DNA of 64,000 nt from Hemicordylus capensis (Eukaryota; Chordata; Lepidosauria; Squamata; Cordylidae). The DNA lies in contig NC_069658.1 of NCBI RefSeq assembly GCF_027244095.1, positions 264,252,687-264,316,686 of the forward strand, written 5' to 3'. The first letter of the stretch is position 1. Each line of letters starts with the position of its first letter. A program made the position numbers and the translations under genes. Shown here piece by piece: positions 9,189-20,774 of this stretch. The notes under the pieces are model-generated. The model ran no database searches, had not been told where the DNA came from, and was given only the letters and a program-made list of their open reading frames with translations.

Positions 9189-11285
9189 ACATAAGAACAT
9201 AAGAACAGCCCTGCTGGATCAGGCCCAAGGCCCATCTAGTCCAGCATCCTGTTTCTCACAGTGGCCCACCAGATGCTGCTGGAAGCCACAGGCAGGAGTT
9301 GAGGGCGTGCCCTCTCTCCTGCCATTACTCCCCTGCAACTGGTTCTCAGAGCCATCCTGCCTTTTGAGACTGGAGGTGGCCCACAGCCCTCCGACTAGTA
9401 GCCATTGATGGACCTCTCCTCCATGAAGTTATCCAAACCCCTCTTAAAGCCATCCAGGTTGTTGGCTGTCACTACGTCCTGTGGCAGAGAGTTCCACAAG
9501 TGGATCACGCGTTGTGTGAAAAAGTACTTCCGTTTGTTGGTCCTAGACCTCCTGGCAATCAATTTCATGGAGTGTCCCCTGGTTCTAGTGTTGTGTGAGA
9601 GGGAAAAGAATTTCTCTCTCTCCAAATTCTCCAAACCATGCATGATTTTAAAGACCTCTATCAGGTCTCCCCGCAGTCGTCTTTTTTCTAAGCTAAAAAG
9701 CCCCAGGTGTTGTAGTCTTGCCTCATAAGAAAGGTGCTCTAGGCCCCTGATCATCTTGGTTGCCCTCTTCTGTACCTTTTCCAGTTCAACAATGTCCTTT
9801 TTAAGATGTGGTGACCAGAATTGTACACAGTACTCCAAGTGTGGTCGCATCATAGTTTTGAATAAGGGCATTAGCCGTTTTATTTTCAATCCCCTTTCTA
9901 ATGATCCCTAGCACTGAATTTGCCTTTTTCACAGCTGCCACACATTGAGTCAACACTTTCAATGAGCTGTCCACCACGACCCCAAGATTCCTCTCCTGGT
10001 CAGTCACCGACAGCTCGGATCCCATCAGCATATACTTGAATTTGGGGTTTTTCGTCCCAATGTGCATCCCTTTACACTTGCTACTGCATTTGCCATTTTG
10101 TCGCCCACTTCCCCAATTTGGAGAGATCCTTTTGGAGCTGCTCACAATCCGTTTTGGATTTCACTACCCGGAAGAGTTTGGTATCATCTGCGAATTTGGC
10201 CACCTCGCTACTTACCCCTGCTTCTAGATCATTTATGAATAAATTAAAGAGCACCGGTCCCAGTACAGATCCCTGGGGGACCACACTTCTTACTTCCCTC
10301 CATTGTGAAAACTCTCCATTTATACCTACCCTCTGTTTCCTGTCTTTCAGCCAGTTAGCAATCCACACATGTACCTGTCCCCTTATCCCATGACTGCTAA
10401 GTTTCCTCAGGAGTCTTTGATGAGGAACTTTGTCAAGAGCTTTTTGGAAGTCCAGGTAGACTATGTCAACTGGATCACCTTGATCCACACACTCGTTGAC
10501 ACCCTCAAAGAAGTCCAAAAGGTTGGTGAGGCAAGAATTACCTTTGCGGAAGCCATGCTGGCTCACTCCCAGCAGGGCCTGTTCTTCTAGGTGCTTTACA
10601 ATTTTATCCTTGAGGATGCTTTCCATTGATTTTCCTGGAATGGACGTTAGGCTAACTGGCCTGTAATTTCCCAGATCGCCCCTGGGTCCCTTTTTGAAAA
10701 TCGGTGTTACATTTGCTACTCTCCAGTCCTCTGGTACAGAGCCCGATTTCAGGGATAAGTTGAATATTTTACCAAGGAGGTTGGCAATTTCACGTTTGAG
10801 TTCTTTGAGGATTCTTGGATGGATGCCATCCGGCCCTGGTGATTTGTTAGCTTTCAGTTTTTCCAGACAGTTTAGTACATCATCTCTTGTCACTACTATC
10901 TGACTCAGCTCTCTAGCCTCCATCCCTAAAAAGCCTGGTTCAGGAACAGATATATGCTCAGTATCCTCTGCCGTGAAGACAGATGCAAAGAACTCATTTA
11001 GCTTCTCTGCAACCTCCATATCCTCCTTAATAATCCCTTTCATTCCGTCATTGTCTAATGGCCCAACCGCCTCCCTGGCAGGTTTCCTGCTTCTGATGTA
11101 CTTAAAGAAGTTTTTGTTATTCCCCTTGATACTTTTGGCTAAATGTTCCTCAAACTCTCTTTTTGCCTCCCTTATTGTCACCTTGCATTTCTTTTGCCAG
11201 AGTTTGTGTTCCTTTCTGTTCTCTTCATTTGGACAGGCCTTCCCATTTCGGAAGGAAGTCTTCTTCCCTTTTATGGCTTACTTTG
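9189..11285 (-). mobile_element. CR1-clade LINE, 5' truncated
   Basis: The largest LINE remnant here. The minus strand encodes a long RT stretch (366 codons, 11181-10081) with KANKSPGPDGIHPRILKEL, NYRPVSLTSIPGKSMESILK and VVPQGSVLGPVLFNLFINDL, and the active-site FADDTK. The reading then passes through two frame changes, around 10081-10145 and 9801-9889. It ends with the family C-terminus RKYFFTQRVIHLWNSLPQDV followed by the GLDNFMEERSINGY ending. The 3' end at 9189 carries the repeated ATAAGAACATAAGAAC tail. The endonuclease domain is missing. With only two breaks in frame it is fairly young. It interrupts a MITE. Confidence 0.9.
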
Positions 11286-11480
11286 AACCAATGTACATTC
11301 ATACAAAACATTCACACAAACATCTGCTCACACATATAACTTCATGTCTGAATATGGGGTTTTTTTGGACAGTCATAAGTGTGCACATGTACACATCTAT
11401 ATTCAGGTACCGTTATTCACACAAGCGCTAGTCACACCTTATGTTCTGCACACATACAATCTGTGTACAGTGTACACAGT
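11286..11480. mobile_element. MITE half and a second overlapping MITE piece
   Basis: CAATGTACATTCATACAAAA and ATATAACTTCATGTCTGAAT complete the MITE begun at 9128. From about 11400 another copy begins (CACACCTTATGTTCTGCACA). Confidence 0.55.
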
Positions 11481-11499
11481 GTACAGTGTACACCAGGGG

Positions 11500-11830
11500 A
11501 GGAGCTGTAATTGTGCGCAAGAACCCATGCGCAGCTGCCATCGTGGCCACTGTGCTCACCGCACTGGGCAGCCAGCAGCAGTTCCAGACCTGCCCTTCTC
11601 TCATGCTATGCGCCTGGGTGCATGGAGGCAATGGCCTCCCTGATAGAGCAGCCTGGGGTAGCGGAGTGGTTGGTACCACACAGCTGCCATGTCGACCACT
11701 CAAATGGTCAGCTGAGTGACGGGGACAGAGCAGCCCACTCCGGGCTGCTCCATCAGGGAGGCCGCCACAGTGTGCACATGCTGTCAGAGAATGGGCACAG
11801 GATGGGGGGCCGCCACCTATTCCATTCTAC
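11500..11830. mobile_element. Foldback element
   Basis: GGCCTCCCTGATAGAGCAGC on the left is mirrored by GCTGCTCCATCAGGGAGGCC on the right, and the outer flanks (CATGCTATGCGCCTGGGTGC against GTGCACATGCTGTCAGAGAA) also pair loosely. Non-coding. Confidence 0.6.
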
Positions 11831-11839
11831 TTATTTTAT

Positions 11840-11925
11840 CTAGCATATGTTAGGTATATACCGACCAAAACTCACGTCTCTGGGTGGTTTACAATAAAAC
11901 AATACAAATTAAAACAAAATTAAAA
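11840..11925 (-). mobile_element. L2-type LINE 3' tail fragment
   Basis: CTCTGGGTGGTTTACAATAA followed by A-rich AACAAAATTAAAAC is the reverse of the L2-like ending seen at 35725-35905 and 42168-42310. Confidence 0.5.
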
Positions 11926-11939
11926 CGATGCCCTTCCTG

Positions 11940-12285
11940 TGCCACCAGTGTACACGTGTACAGTTCTGTATGCATGTACTCAACAGCAGTACACTTCCTA
12001 TTTGTGCCCTGCATTGGAGGGGGCCTGTACCCAAGTGCAGTTCTAAAATGCATGCATCATGTGCAGTCATTCACAAAAACATGGACATGTGTAGAGACAG
12101 CTGTTCAGTGTGTACTGTCTGAATCGGGCTGCACTGCAGTACAACTCCTATCTGGACTCTACATCTGAGGGGAGCTATACCCAGGTGGTGGGCGGACATG
12201 GACAGTCGTTCACCCCCAAACACACACATGCACTGACACCTGTATGCACGCACAACGTCGTGTCTGAGCAGGGCTCCTGCAGCTC
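11940..12285. mobile_element. Two adjacent MITE copies
   Basis: Two successive copies carry GCAGTACACTTCCTATTTGT and GCAGTACAACTCCTATCTGG blocks, each followed by a GGAGG/GAGGGG..GTACCC block. Family as at 56767-57020. Confidence 0.6.
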
Positions 12286-13130
12286 GCGTATTTCTCGCAA
12301 AACCGTTGCTTACCTCCTTTTCCTAGCCGGTAGGAAGCCTTGGCTCCTCGCTTACTGTTGCATGGTGGGGCGTCTTTGCTAGTTTCTCATGCAGCCGGAT
12401 CCCGCAAGAGCCTCACAGTATGCACCCGAGCTCCGGCGTGTCACCGAAAGGGGCCAAAAAGCGGAGCCCGATCCGGAGTCACTCGCTCTTTGCTGCTCAT
12501 CCTCAGTACTTTGGCCGAGTTGTTCTCTTGAGCTCCTCGGTTACCTGGTGCTTCCGGTTCAGGCGAGGGGTAGGCGTCTGTCTGCTAAATCCGGGGATTC
12601 CCCTGGTGATTTTATTTTATCTTTATTTTTAGTTAGCAGCCAAAAAAAAAAAAAAAAAACCCCAACAAAAAAACCACCCACCAAAATTGCAATAGGTTGC
12701 AGACCGGCTTGGTATTGCACGGACACAGGAAGGGGCTGGAGCCAGCTAGTGGTGGTTGGGATCTGATGCTGAGAGGAGAGGAGGGGGAGGCAGGAAGGCG
12801 GAGAGGCGGGTTGGGGGGCGGAGGATCATAAAGAATAGAGAGAGAGAAGATCAGAGATCGTGGTGGTGGGAAGGGGGTGTCTCCTTGCATTTCAGCTGCA
12901 AAGAGAATCAAGCTGCCGCCACTGCAAATTGCAACTGGGGGGGGTCCCCTTCCCAGTCACCGAAGGCTGAAGATCTTATGCTGCGCCAAAACGGCCTTTA
13001 ATAAAGATCTCGAGCCAGACAGAGACTTTCTCATTGTTTGAATTGTTCGGATCGGAATCCTAGAGCAGCTTCCCCCTCACAGCCCCCTCGGAATCTGCAG
13101 CTCTTTTTGCTCCTGAACCGAAGACATCAG
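12286..13130 (+). promoter_or_regulatory. CpG-rich candidate promoter and first exon of the zinc-finger gene at 17789-26904
   Basis: CpG is locally dense (CTCGCGTATTTCTCGCAAAA, GCCGGATCCCGC, GAGCTCCGGCGTGTCACCG) in an otherwise CpG-poor neighbourhood. An ETS-like CTTCCGG sits near 12548, and donor-like sites follow at about 12568 (GAGGG|GTAGG) and 13131 (CATCAG|GTAAAT). The frame into the second donor has no ATG, so the exon would be 5' UTR. The A-rich tract at 12641-12659 and purine-rich DNA at 12770-12860 lie inside. Assignment to the gene is inferred from position and strand only. Confidence 0.4.
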
Positions 13131-13131
13131 G

Positions 13132-13949
13132 TAAATGTTTTGAAGAGGAGATCTGGGCAGGAAAGTGAGCCTATACAAAAAGATGTCCCTTCCCCCTCCC
13201 CCAGTGATCTCCCCTGGATAACGGGTAGGGGTGCAGCAGACCAGCGGTGGAAGAAGCGCGCGGGGTGGCGGTGAGACCCAGAATTGCTGGTTTTATTGAC
13301 ACATGAGCCTATTAAATTCATACAAGGGATAGCTCCAGTTACCTAATCAGCAAACTAACAATGGTCCAGCTAGCCCTGGGGATTCTCTTGTGTTTAAAAG
13401 TTTCTCAGATGCCTTTTGAGATTGGCAACAACAACGATATTTTTTTAAATGCCCTCGAGGCCGATCCTTTGACTTGTTGAAGCTCCTTTGTGTTGTTTAT
13501 AGCCTCTTTGCTATAAAGTCACACACGCGCTGCTCATCCCTTGATTTGTAAAGTCACCAGGACAAAATAAGTTCACAAAAAAATTCCCATTACTCTGGAT
13601 CTGCTGTTTGTTCCTATCAGTCTTCCAATCCATGCTTTTAACATTTACATTAAAGAAAATGAAAACAGTATTCCATATGTGTTGGGTTTGGAGCTGGGAT
13701 ATCCATTTTCACACACTCTCTTGGGTATCCTTGGGCATGTTGCTATCTTAGCCTCAGTTTTCCCTTTCTGTGAAATGGGACTAAAGGAGGCCTACTTCAC
13801 GATTTCTCACTGGAAAGGAAGTCTTGTTTCTCATCTGTAATGAGGGCTCTTGAGTTGGAACATTTTGTGTGTGTCAGGAGAGCTATCCTTGGGGCTGATC
13901 TCCAGCTGGGCCAAAGAGCAGACCAGAGGCTTTTTTTGTAGGGTGGTTG
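13132..13949. other. Stretch without recognised features
   Basis: AT-rich unique-looking DNA between the candidate first exon and the L2 LINE. No coding exon or repeat was recognised. Confidence 0.5.
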
Positions 13950-15558
13950 TGCATGGTACTGTCTAAAGCATATTATAAATGCTTCTTTGAGGGAGGGCAG
14001 GGTGCCTCCTTGTCTTAAGGAGGCTATTATTAGACCACTTTTGAAGAAAGCTACAGTGGATCCCTCAGAGTTACCTAATTACAGACCTGTTTCTAATCTT
14101 CTATGGTTGGGCAAGGTGGTTGAGCAGGTGGTGGCCTCTCAGCTCCAGGCAGTTTTGGATGATGCAGATTATCTAGACCCATTTCAAAGTGGTTTTTGTG
14201 TGGGCCATGGGGTTGAGACTGCCTTGGTCAGTTTTATGGATGATCTCCAACTGGCTATCGACAGAGGGAGTGTGACTCTGCTGATCCTTTTGGATCTCTT
14301 GGAGGCTTTCGATACCAACAACTATAGTATCCTTCTGGATTGCCTGAGGGAGGTGGGATTGGGTGGCCCTGTTTTACAGTGGTTCTGCTCCTACCTCTCT
14401 GGCAGATTCCAGATGGTGTCGCTTGGAGACTGTTCTTCTGCAAAGCAAGAACTAAAATGTGCAGTTCCATAAGGCTCCGTACTGTCTCCAATGCTCTTTA
14501 ACATCTACATGAAACTGCTGGGAGAGATCATCAGGTGGTTTGGTGTGGGGTGTTATCAATATGCTGATGACACCCAGATCTACTTCTCCATGTTGACCTC
14601 ATCAGGAAATGGCATATCTTCCCTAAATGCCTGCGTGGAGGCAGTAATGGGCTGGATGAGTGATAACAAACTGAAGTTGAATCCAAATAAGATGGAGGTA
14701 CTGACTGTGGGGTGCCAGGATCCAAGAGATGGCTTAGATCTGCCTGTTCTGGGTGGGGTTACACTCGACCTGAAAATTCAGGTATGTCGCCTGGGAGTTC
14801 TCCTGGACCCAAAGCTCTCCCTGGTTTCTCAGGATGAGGCCAAGAGCACTTTTTATCAGCTTTGGCTGATATGTCAGTGATGTCCATTTCTAGAGGTGAA
14901 TGGCCTTAAAACAGTGGCACATATGCTGGTAACCTCCAGGCTTGTCTACTGTAATGAACTCTGTGTGGGACTGCCTTTGTACGTAGTCTGGAAACTACAA
15001 TTGGTACAGAATGCGGCAGCCAGATTGGTCTCTGGGACAACACAAAGGGACCACATAACATCAGTTTTAAAAGAACTTGCATTGGCTGCCAATATATTTC
15101 CGGGTTAAATACCAAGTGCTGGTTCTTACCTATAAAGCCCTTAACAGCTTGGGTCCAGGCTATTTCAGAGAGCGCCTCCTTTGTCATATACCCTGCCACC
15201 TGTTAATCTTCTGGAGAGGTCCAGTTACGGTTGCCACAGGCTCACTTGGTGGCGACCCAGGACCGGGCTTTCTCTGTGGCTGTCCCAAGGCTTCGGAATA
15301 TGCTTCCTGCTGAAATAAGAGCATCTCCTTCTCTGTTTTCAGGAAGACCTTCAAAACTCTTCTGTTTTCGCAGGCTTTTAATTATAATTAATTTTAATAA
15401 TTTAAAAAACTTGTTTTAATAACTATTTTAATCTATTGTTTTTATTGTGTCATGTATTTTAATCTGTGACCTTTAAATATTTTAAATTTTGTACATCGCC
15501 TAGAGATGTACATATCATGTGGTATAAAAATATGATCGATAGATAGATAGACAGACAG
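13950..15558 (+). mobile_element. L2-clade LINE, 5' truncated
   Basis: Encodes PPCLKEAIIRPLLKKATVDP, ELPNYRPVSNLLWLGKVVEQ, the RT active site YADDTQIYF and WMSDNKLKLNPNKMEVLTVG, then the L2 C-terminal MHWLPIYFRVKYQVLVLTYK block. One in-frame stop falls where PQGSVLSP is expected (near 14470), and at least two further breaks occur between 14880 and 15110. The 3' UTR ends CATCGCCTAGAGATGTACAT followed by (GATA)n at about 15533-15558. No endonuclease domain is present. A plain, moderately old LINE. Confidence 0.85.
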
Positions 15559-15559
15559 G

Positions 15560-17788
15560 AGTGCCCAATGACTGTGATGCAGAACCCCATACAATACACA
15601 CATTTCCAGGTAATGTTTACATTAGTCTACTTGAAGGCTAAATTGTGCAGCTAACCACTGGTGGGAAGCTCGGTCTGGCTGGGACATAGCCATGTATGGT
15701 ATCCATTAGGATGCATTGACCTTCTTTGGGTGTCTGCCTGACACTGCGAAAATGGGAGTTGTCAAACACAGTATGGAGCTGGTGGACTCCATTCAGCATG
15801 GTAGGTCACGGGTTGTACCCTAACCCTATTCCATCTGAATGTGTGCTTGCGTTGATTAAAAATAAAAAGTACTTTCCTTAGAGCACTCAGATGAAAAACC
15901 ATACTTTTTTCATTGCCCCTGCCTCAGCAGAATCTTTCACCCTCAGATTGCACTAATCTTGGACCAGTAAGTGCATCACACAACCAACCAGCTTGCCGTT
16001 TTGTTTTCTGAATTAGAATATGTGATTAATAACGTTCTTACTTTCACTTTCTCTTGTTCTTTCTCTCTTCTTCTTCTTCTTCTTCTTCTTCTTTTCATTC
16101 ATTCATTCATTCATTTTTAAAAATAGACAAAGAAATCAACCAATCCTTTCCCCCCTCCCTACTTGCTCACTCATAATTATTTTAAAAAACAATTGAATAT
16201 AAATATATAATCCTGCATGTATTCAATCTTCTCAGTTTAAAACTCTAGGCTACAGTCTTATACATACTTTTCTTAGAGTAAGCCCCATTGAACGCGGTGG
16301 GTCTTACTTCTAAGTAAACATGTACTGTTAGTCTCTTAGGAATGTGATAAACAGCTACCAGTCTTCCATGAATTATCTACTTTTTGCCTCCCCTGATGAT
16401 TCTGAATTTGCTATGATACTTTATCAATTATTTGTAAGTCCAAAATTACTTGATGCAGTTCCCTTCTGAGTGCAGTTCAGCACAATTTCATTATAACCAA
16501 ACAATCTCCAGTCAGAAGGTTTTGGATTAATTGTTTCTATAAGCATCCTGATGTGCTTTTGATAAATGGCCATTTCTTACAGTGTCTTATCTGTAGCCTA
16601 ATTGCTTGGTTCTATACAAGCAGGAGAGCAAAAAGGAGTAAGATGTAAGGTGTAATGCCTTATGCTAAAGTAATTGTGCAAAAAATATTCTTTGTTTCAT
16701 TTATATCCCTCTACATAATCTGCTGGACCCTCTTTACAAAACTCTTTGCAGAGACATGTAATAGACTCCTACAAATGCTACAAGCAGCAAAACTGCATGT
16801 TTCAGTCAAAGCAGCATTTTGTGGCATGTTTGAATGGAACTACGTGCTATTTTCAACCCGTCTTTAATAGATGTACTTTAAAATAGGCTGGACCAGAACT
16901 GGTCCTTTTAAGCCCCCAAACAATTGGTGGGGGGCATGATGCATTGCAGAAGCATGGCACACGGTGAGGGGTGATTTAACACTTCCTCTCTGCTATTTTT
17001 GTGCTGGAAATAGCCTTTCTGAAATGATTATTTGCCCATGAAGTGGTTATTTGCAGAAATTTCCCATGCATTTAAATTGTAAAGAAGTGGGACTGGAGTA
17101 GCCATTAAGCTAAATAAGCTGCAGCATTGATTCTCAGCTAGATTGGGCTCCTTGCTCTCTGGTGTGAATTGTTCTGGGAGTTCTATAATGTGTTCTTCCA
17201 TTACTTCGACTTGGCTCTTTTCTTCAGCTCATGATGCTCCCTCATCAGAAGGCAGGGAGGGGTCAGCCAGGTTCCCAGCTGCAGGAAGACATATGACTTG
17301 GTTCACACAAGTGTGTATGTAACTTGATTTCTCATCTCTTGATTACTGCACAGCAATAACGTAGAGCATTGTGTCTCGGGCCATGTGGCAGTTATTTGGG
17401 GATGGCTCCTTTGTTCATGTCATCCCTTGACAATGACTTGATCACAGTCATCAAGTGATGGGAGTCCATGTGTGAATTTTCTCCTATAATCCTGACCACA
17501 GAATCAGCATAAGGGTGCAAAATCAAGGTCACTTGATGAGTGAATTAGGTACTTCAAGTTATTCTTTCCCCCCTTCTGTCATACTTACAACCAGGATGGT
17601 TAAGGAGTTGTAGAAGGATGGATTTTGCTCAACACTTCCAATGCATTTTTGTAGATAAATTGAGATACCTAATTCAGTTCTGTATTAGTGACTGTGAGTA
17701 GATTGGTTATGGTTTGTATGTGCAGCACAATGTCAGAATAGAAGGTAGTAAGCCTGTGTTGTGCGGATGGGCACTCTTTTTGTTTCAG
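15560..17788. other. Gene-poor stretch upstream of the KRAB-like exon
   Basis: Contains a (TTC)n/(ATTC)n tract at 16066-16115 and a short repeat at 16245-16330 (GTAAGCCCCATTGAACGCGG type, shared with 18868-18945, 34150-34200 and 47390-47462). No exon is supported, although the start codon exon of the downstream zinc-finger gene should lie here or further upstream. Confidence 0.55.
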
Positions 17789-17918
17789 GAGCCAGTGGCC
17801 TGCAAGGAGTTGTCGTGGGGTCAGATCATGGAAGATGAGTGGCTAGTTGCAGATCCAAATGAAAAACCAGTCTACAGGGAAACTCACCCAGAGACCTGTG
17901 AAAGCCTGATGGCTTTGG
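17789..17918 (+). CDS. Degenerate KRAB A exon of a C2H2 zinc-finger gene
   Basis: A good acceptor (TTTTTGTTTCAG) opens a 130-base exon that closes at GTAAGT in phase 1, the usual phase of KRAB A exons (about 127 bases). The peptide begins EPVACKELSWGQIMEDEWLV and continues ADPNEKPVYRETHPETCESL-MALG. DEW, DPNEKPVYRET and the final L-x-x-L-G match KRAB A. The DV pair near the start and the MLE triplet, both needed for TRIM28 binding in characterised KRAB domains, are not conserved here (KEL.. and HPE). It joins in frame to 18322-18426 and 25379-26904; together these give 586 residues plus an unseen start exon. Repressor activity through TRIM28 is therefore doubtful. Confidence 0.82.
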
Positions 17919-18321
17919 GTAAGTATCTCTGTCATGCAGCAGAAGCCCCCAGGTCAAAGGAGGGAATACTGTGGATTTCAGAAGAGATACATGGTCTGCT
18001 TTGGTGTTTTCTGAAGAGCTGAATACTTCACAAGTTGTGCCCGTAGCACCTGTCAGAACTAACAGCTGTTATAGGCATTTAAAGGTCTCTGAACATGCAG
18101 AAGCTTGTTCACAGGCAATTGGATGAGCTGGCCCTTAGAAGCACACAAACAAAAGGAGAAACCATGAATAATTCCTCTATCTCTAGAAGGAATTTGTGCA
18201 GTCAACAGATTTCCACCCTAGTGTAATGGATAAGCAACTTTAAGTTCCAGAACATGCAGGTTGCATAGTTAAGGCAAAAGTCTTATGTCTTAGATATTGC
18301 CTGTTTTTCTTCTTTAAGCAG

Positions 18322-18426
18322 GATCTCCAACTTCCAAATCCAATGAGATTTACCTGGTAGACGAGGAAGAGGAACCTTGTATCCCAGAGCCTGGCAAAAG
18401 AGAGACCTCAAGAAGAGCCAATTTAG
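18322..18426 (+). CDS. KRAB b-like linker exon of the same zinc-finger gene
   Basis: The 105-base exon is flanked by CTTTAAGCAG and GTGAGGAATC, phase 1 at both ends, so it fits between the KRAB-like exon and the finger exon. It encodes SPTSKSNEIYLVDEEEEPCI followed by PEPGKRETSRRANLG. The pattern S-K-x-x-x-I then acidic -EEEEPCIPE matches a KRAB b box (typically ...KPDLISQLEQGEEPWVPD). It lies 403 bases downstream of the KRAB A exon. The b box supports the A box in corepressor binding in known family members. Confidence 0.8.
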
Positions 18427-18867
18427 GTGAGGAATCCTCACACAGCCAGTAGATCCCAGTCTGTTTCTTCAACAGATCCACCATAATCTCTTCATTTGTA
18501 TAATGTGAGCCTTGCCAGAACATAAGACTTAACTCTATTTATATGTAGCCTTGCCACTCTGATCAAGGCTACATGTATTGCAATCATATATCTATTCCTT
18601 ATGCAAGTACACAATGAGCAGTTTGGTGCAAAAGTTTGCATCCTGAGAATCTTGGTTATCTTATTTTTGGTGAAGGTCTCTAGTTTTGTTTTTCAAAGGA
18701 AGTATTTAGCACTAGTGATTGAAAAAACAGCCCAGTAGCAGCAAAACATTTGCTGGGGGCTGCTTGTTATTATTGTGGCCACTTGGCTAAAGAAGCCTTA
18801 GTTCAGTAATTGAATAGATTTCAGTTATTTATCAATTAATCAATTAACAGAGTATTCCTATACATGT

Positions 18868-18945
18868 TTACACAAACTTAAGTCCCACTGGGTTCAGTAG
18901 TGCTTACTTCCAGGTAACTGTGTAACTGCAGCCTAAATCTGCATA
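18868..18945 (+). repeat. Short interspersed repeat (AAGTCCCACTGGG type)
   Basis: CTTAAGTCCCACTGGGTTCA and GTGCTTACTTCCAGGTAACT form a near-palindromic unit repeated at 16245-16330 (inverted), 34150-34200 and 47390-47462. Probably an old MITE. Confidence 0.5.
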
Positions 18946-19159
18946 AGAGAAAGCAAAATAGATCTAAAGAAGAAACAACGTTCTTTGTCTTCTGAAATAA
19001 CGTGCACGATTAGGGCCTTTTTGAATATCCCAAAAGGCGAGATATAATTCCTTAATAACTAGATAAATAAAAACAAAGGAATTATTTTTTCTTTCAATTA
19101 TATTATTTCATTTGTATGCGAGTTTATGCAGATTTAATTGATCTATAAAAATTCATATG

Positions 19160-19350
19160 GTTAATTAGTGATGAGCCTGTAGTGCAGTGGTGGAGCATCT
19201 GCTTTGCATGAAGAAGGACCCAGGTTCAATCCCTGACATCTCCAGATGGAGCTGCTAAAGACTCCTGTCTGAAAATCTGAACTCAGAGACAATTCTCAGT
19301 TGGATGGATCAATGGCTTGACTCAGGAGAAGGCACCTTCCTGTGACTAAG
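19160..19350 (+). mobile_element. tRNA-derived SINE with CR1-like tail
   Basis: Box A TAGTGCAGTGGTGGAGCATC, box B GGTTCAATCCC, a body with GGAGCTGCTAAAGACTCCTG, and a tail GGATGGATCAATGGCTTGAC with CAGG..GGCACCTTCCTGTG. The tail is that of the tRNA/5S SINE family of this window. Confidence 0.7.
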
Positions 19351-19559
19351 ATTTCTTTAATTTTGTGGGTGCACTAATAGGGGTTATTTCATTATTTAAA
19401 TGAAATTGATTTTGCATTTAATTTCAAGCTTAAAATAAAACACAAAATGCTCAAAATAGCAGCAGCAAAGCTGGCTGTTTCGACAAAACACTCAAAACTT
19501 TTTGAGTGTTTCAAGCGTCATTTTGGAGGACTGTTTTTCCGGGGAGAGCTGGTCTACTG

Positions 19560-19900
19560 ATTGAGGTTGGTGGGTAGATCAGTCCTCCAAGGTGGGTTGC
19601 TGCATTAAGTCCAGAATGGAGGCCTGGTCTACCTGCCTAACATGGTGGGTAGACCTGGCCTTTGCAATTATCAGCTCACCTTGGACGATTGGTCTACTTG
19701 GTAGACCAGTCCTCCAAGGTGAGCCAACGTGCCGTCTGGGGTGGAGGCCTGGTCTACCTGCCTCATGTGGCGGATAGACCAGGCCTCTGCTCCAAACTTA
19801 GCACTTTGCCCCGCCTTGGAGGACTAGTCTACCTGCCGCATGCGGCAGAGACCCTGTGTTCTGCGACCGCTTCTGGGACACAGTCTCTGTGTTCTGGGAC
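19560..19900. repeat. Imperfect tandem repeat, period about 125
   Basis: GGAGGCCTGGTCTACCTGCC occurs at 19618 and again at 19743. A weaker third unit (GGACTAGTCTACCTGCC) is near 19821. Each unit contains GTCCTCCAAGGTG-type text. Possibly the interior of the Helitron-like element that ends at 20566. Confidence 0.6.
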
Positions 19901-20099
19901 TGACTGTTTGTCCAGACCAATTGTTTTCCAGTAAAGCTGAAATCTGAGATGCATTTACAACCGGCTACTGTGTCATTGATTTATGAGCGGTTAATCCAGG
20001 TTGGTAGCCTTGTGACAGCCCCCCACCCCACCCCCGCCGCAGCCCCTGCGTTATTGCTCAGTGTTAGCCACCTACTCACTCACTCGCTCACTCTCATGG

Positions 20100-20566
20100 A
20101 CTCCTTCCCCTTGACTCACTCGCTCGCTCACCCTCCCCACAATTCACCTCTCTCTCTTTCCCAACCGCCACTCCACCCTCGGCAGCTGCCACAAATTAAA
20201 TCAGTCTCTTGATGCCTTCTTGTTGATAACTGGCTACTTCTTCTCAACTCCATCACCCGCCGTTGACGCTTCTCTCGCCTACGTTGTCTGGGGGAGAATG
20301 ATCGCTCAACCCCCTGCTCAGACTCTGATCCTTCCCACCAGCGACCATTCTGCCCCGTTGGCTCCTCCCTCAGCAACCTCTCACCCCGGCCCATCTCAGA
20401 TGCCTCCCTGCTCAGATCACAGACCTGGCCCTCCTCAGACGTCTCCCTGCTTTCTGGTAAATCCACTGCCCACCCCTCCACTTCGGAGTCCTCCAGTGGG
20501 GGCATAACAGGGGCAAGGAGAGCAATAAAGTCCTAGCACACAGAAGCTCTGTGCGGGATAAGCTAG
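20100..20566 (+). mobile_element. Helitron-like element, 3' part
   Basis: Ends with the hairpin CACAGA-AGC-TCTGTG, ten bases and CTAG at 20563-20566 followed by T. The preceding GCAATAAAGTCCTAGCACAC aligns with GCAATCAAGTACTAGCACGC of the copy at 22686-23725. The 5' end was not found; the start given is nominal. Confidence 0.5.
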
Positions 20567-20774
20567 TTAGTGTTTATTTTCCCTTGGATCTTGGACAAGA
20601 GTAGGATGTTGCATAGGATTGAGTATACTAAGAAACACGTATCATGGTGATATTTGATTGATAGGTTTTCCTTTCTACTCAGGAACTAGCTGGATAGCTA
20701 CTTGTAGTAAAAGTATACCCCCCACTCCCCCAATCAGATTGACTGTTGGCCCTCCCTTTCTTTTGTGGTTTCCC

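Noticed and set aside
17410-17470. A possible hairpin around TGACTTGATCACAGTCATCA
   Set aside because: Pairing is short and irregular; not better than chance by eye.
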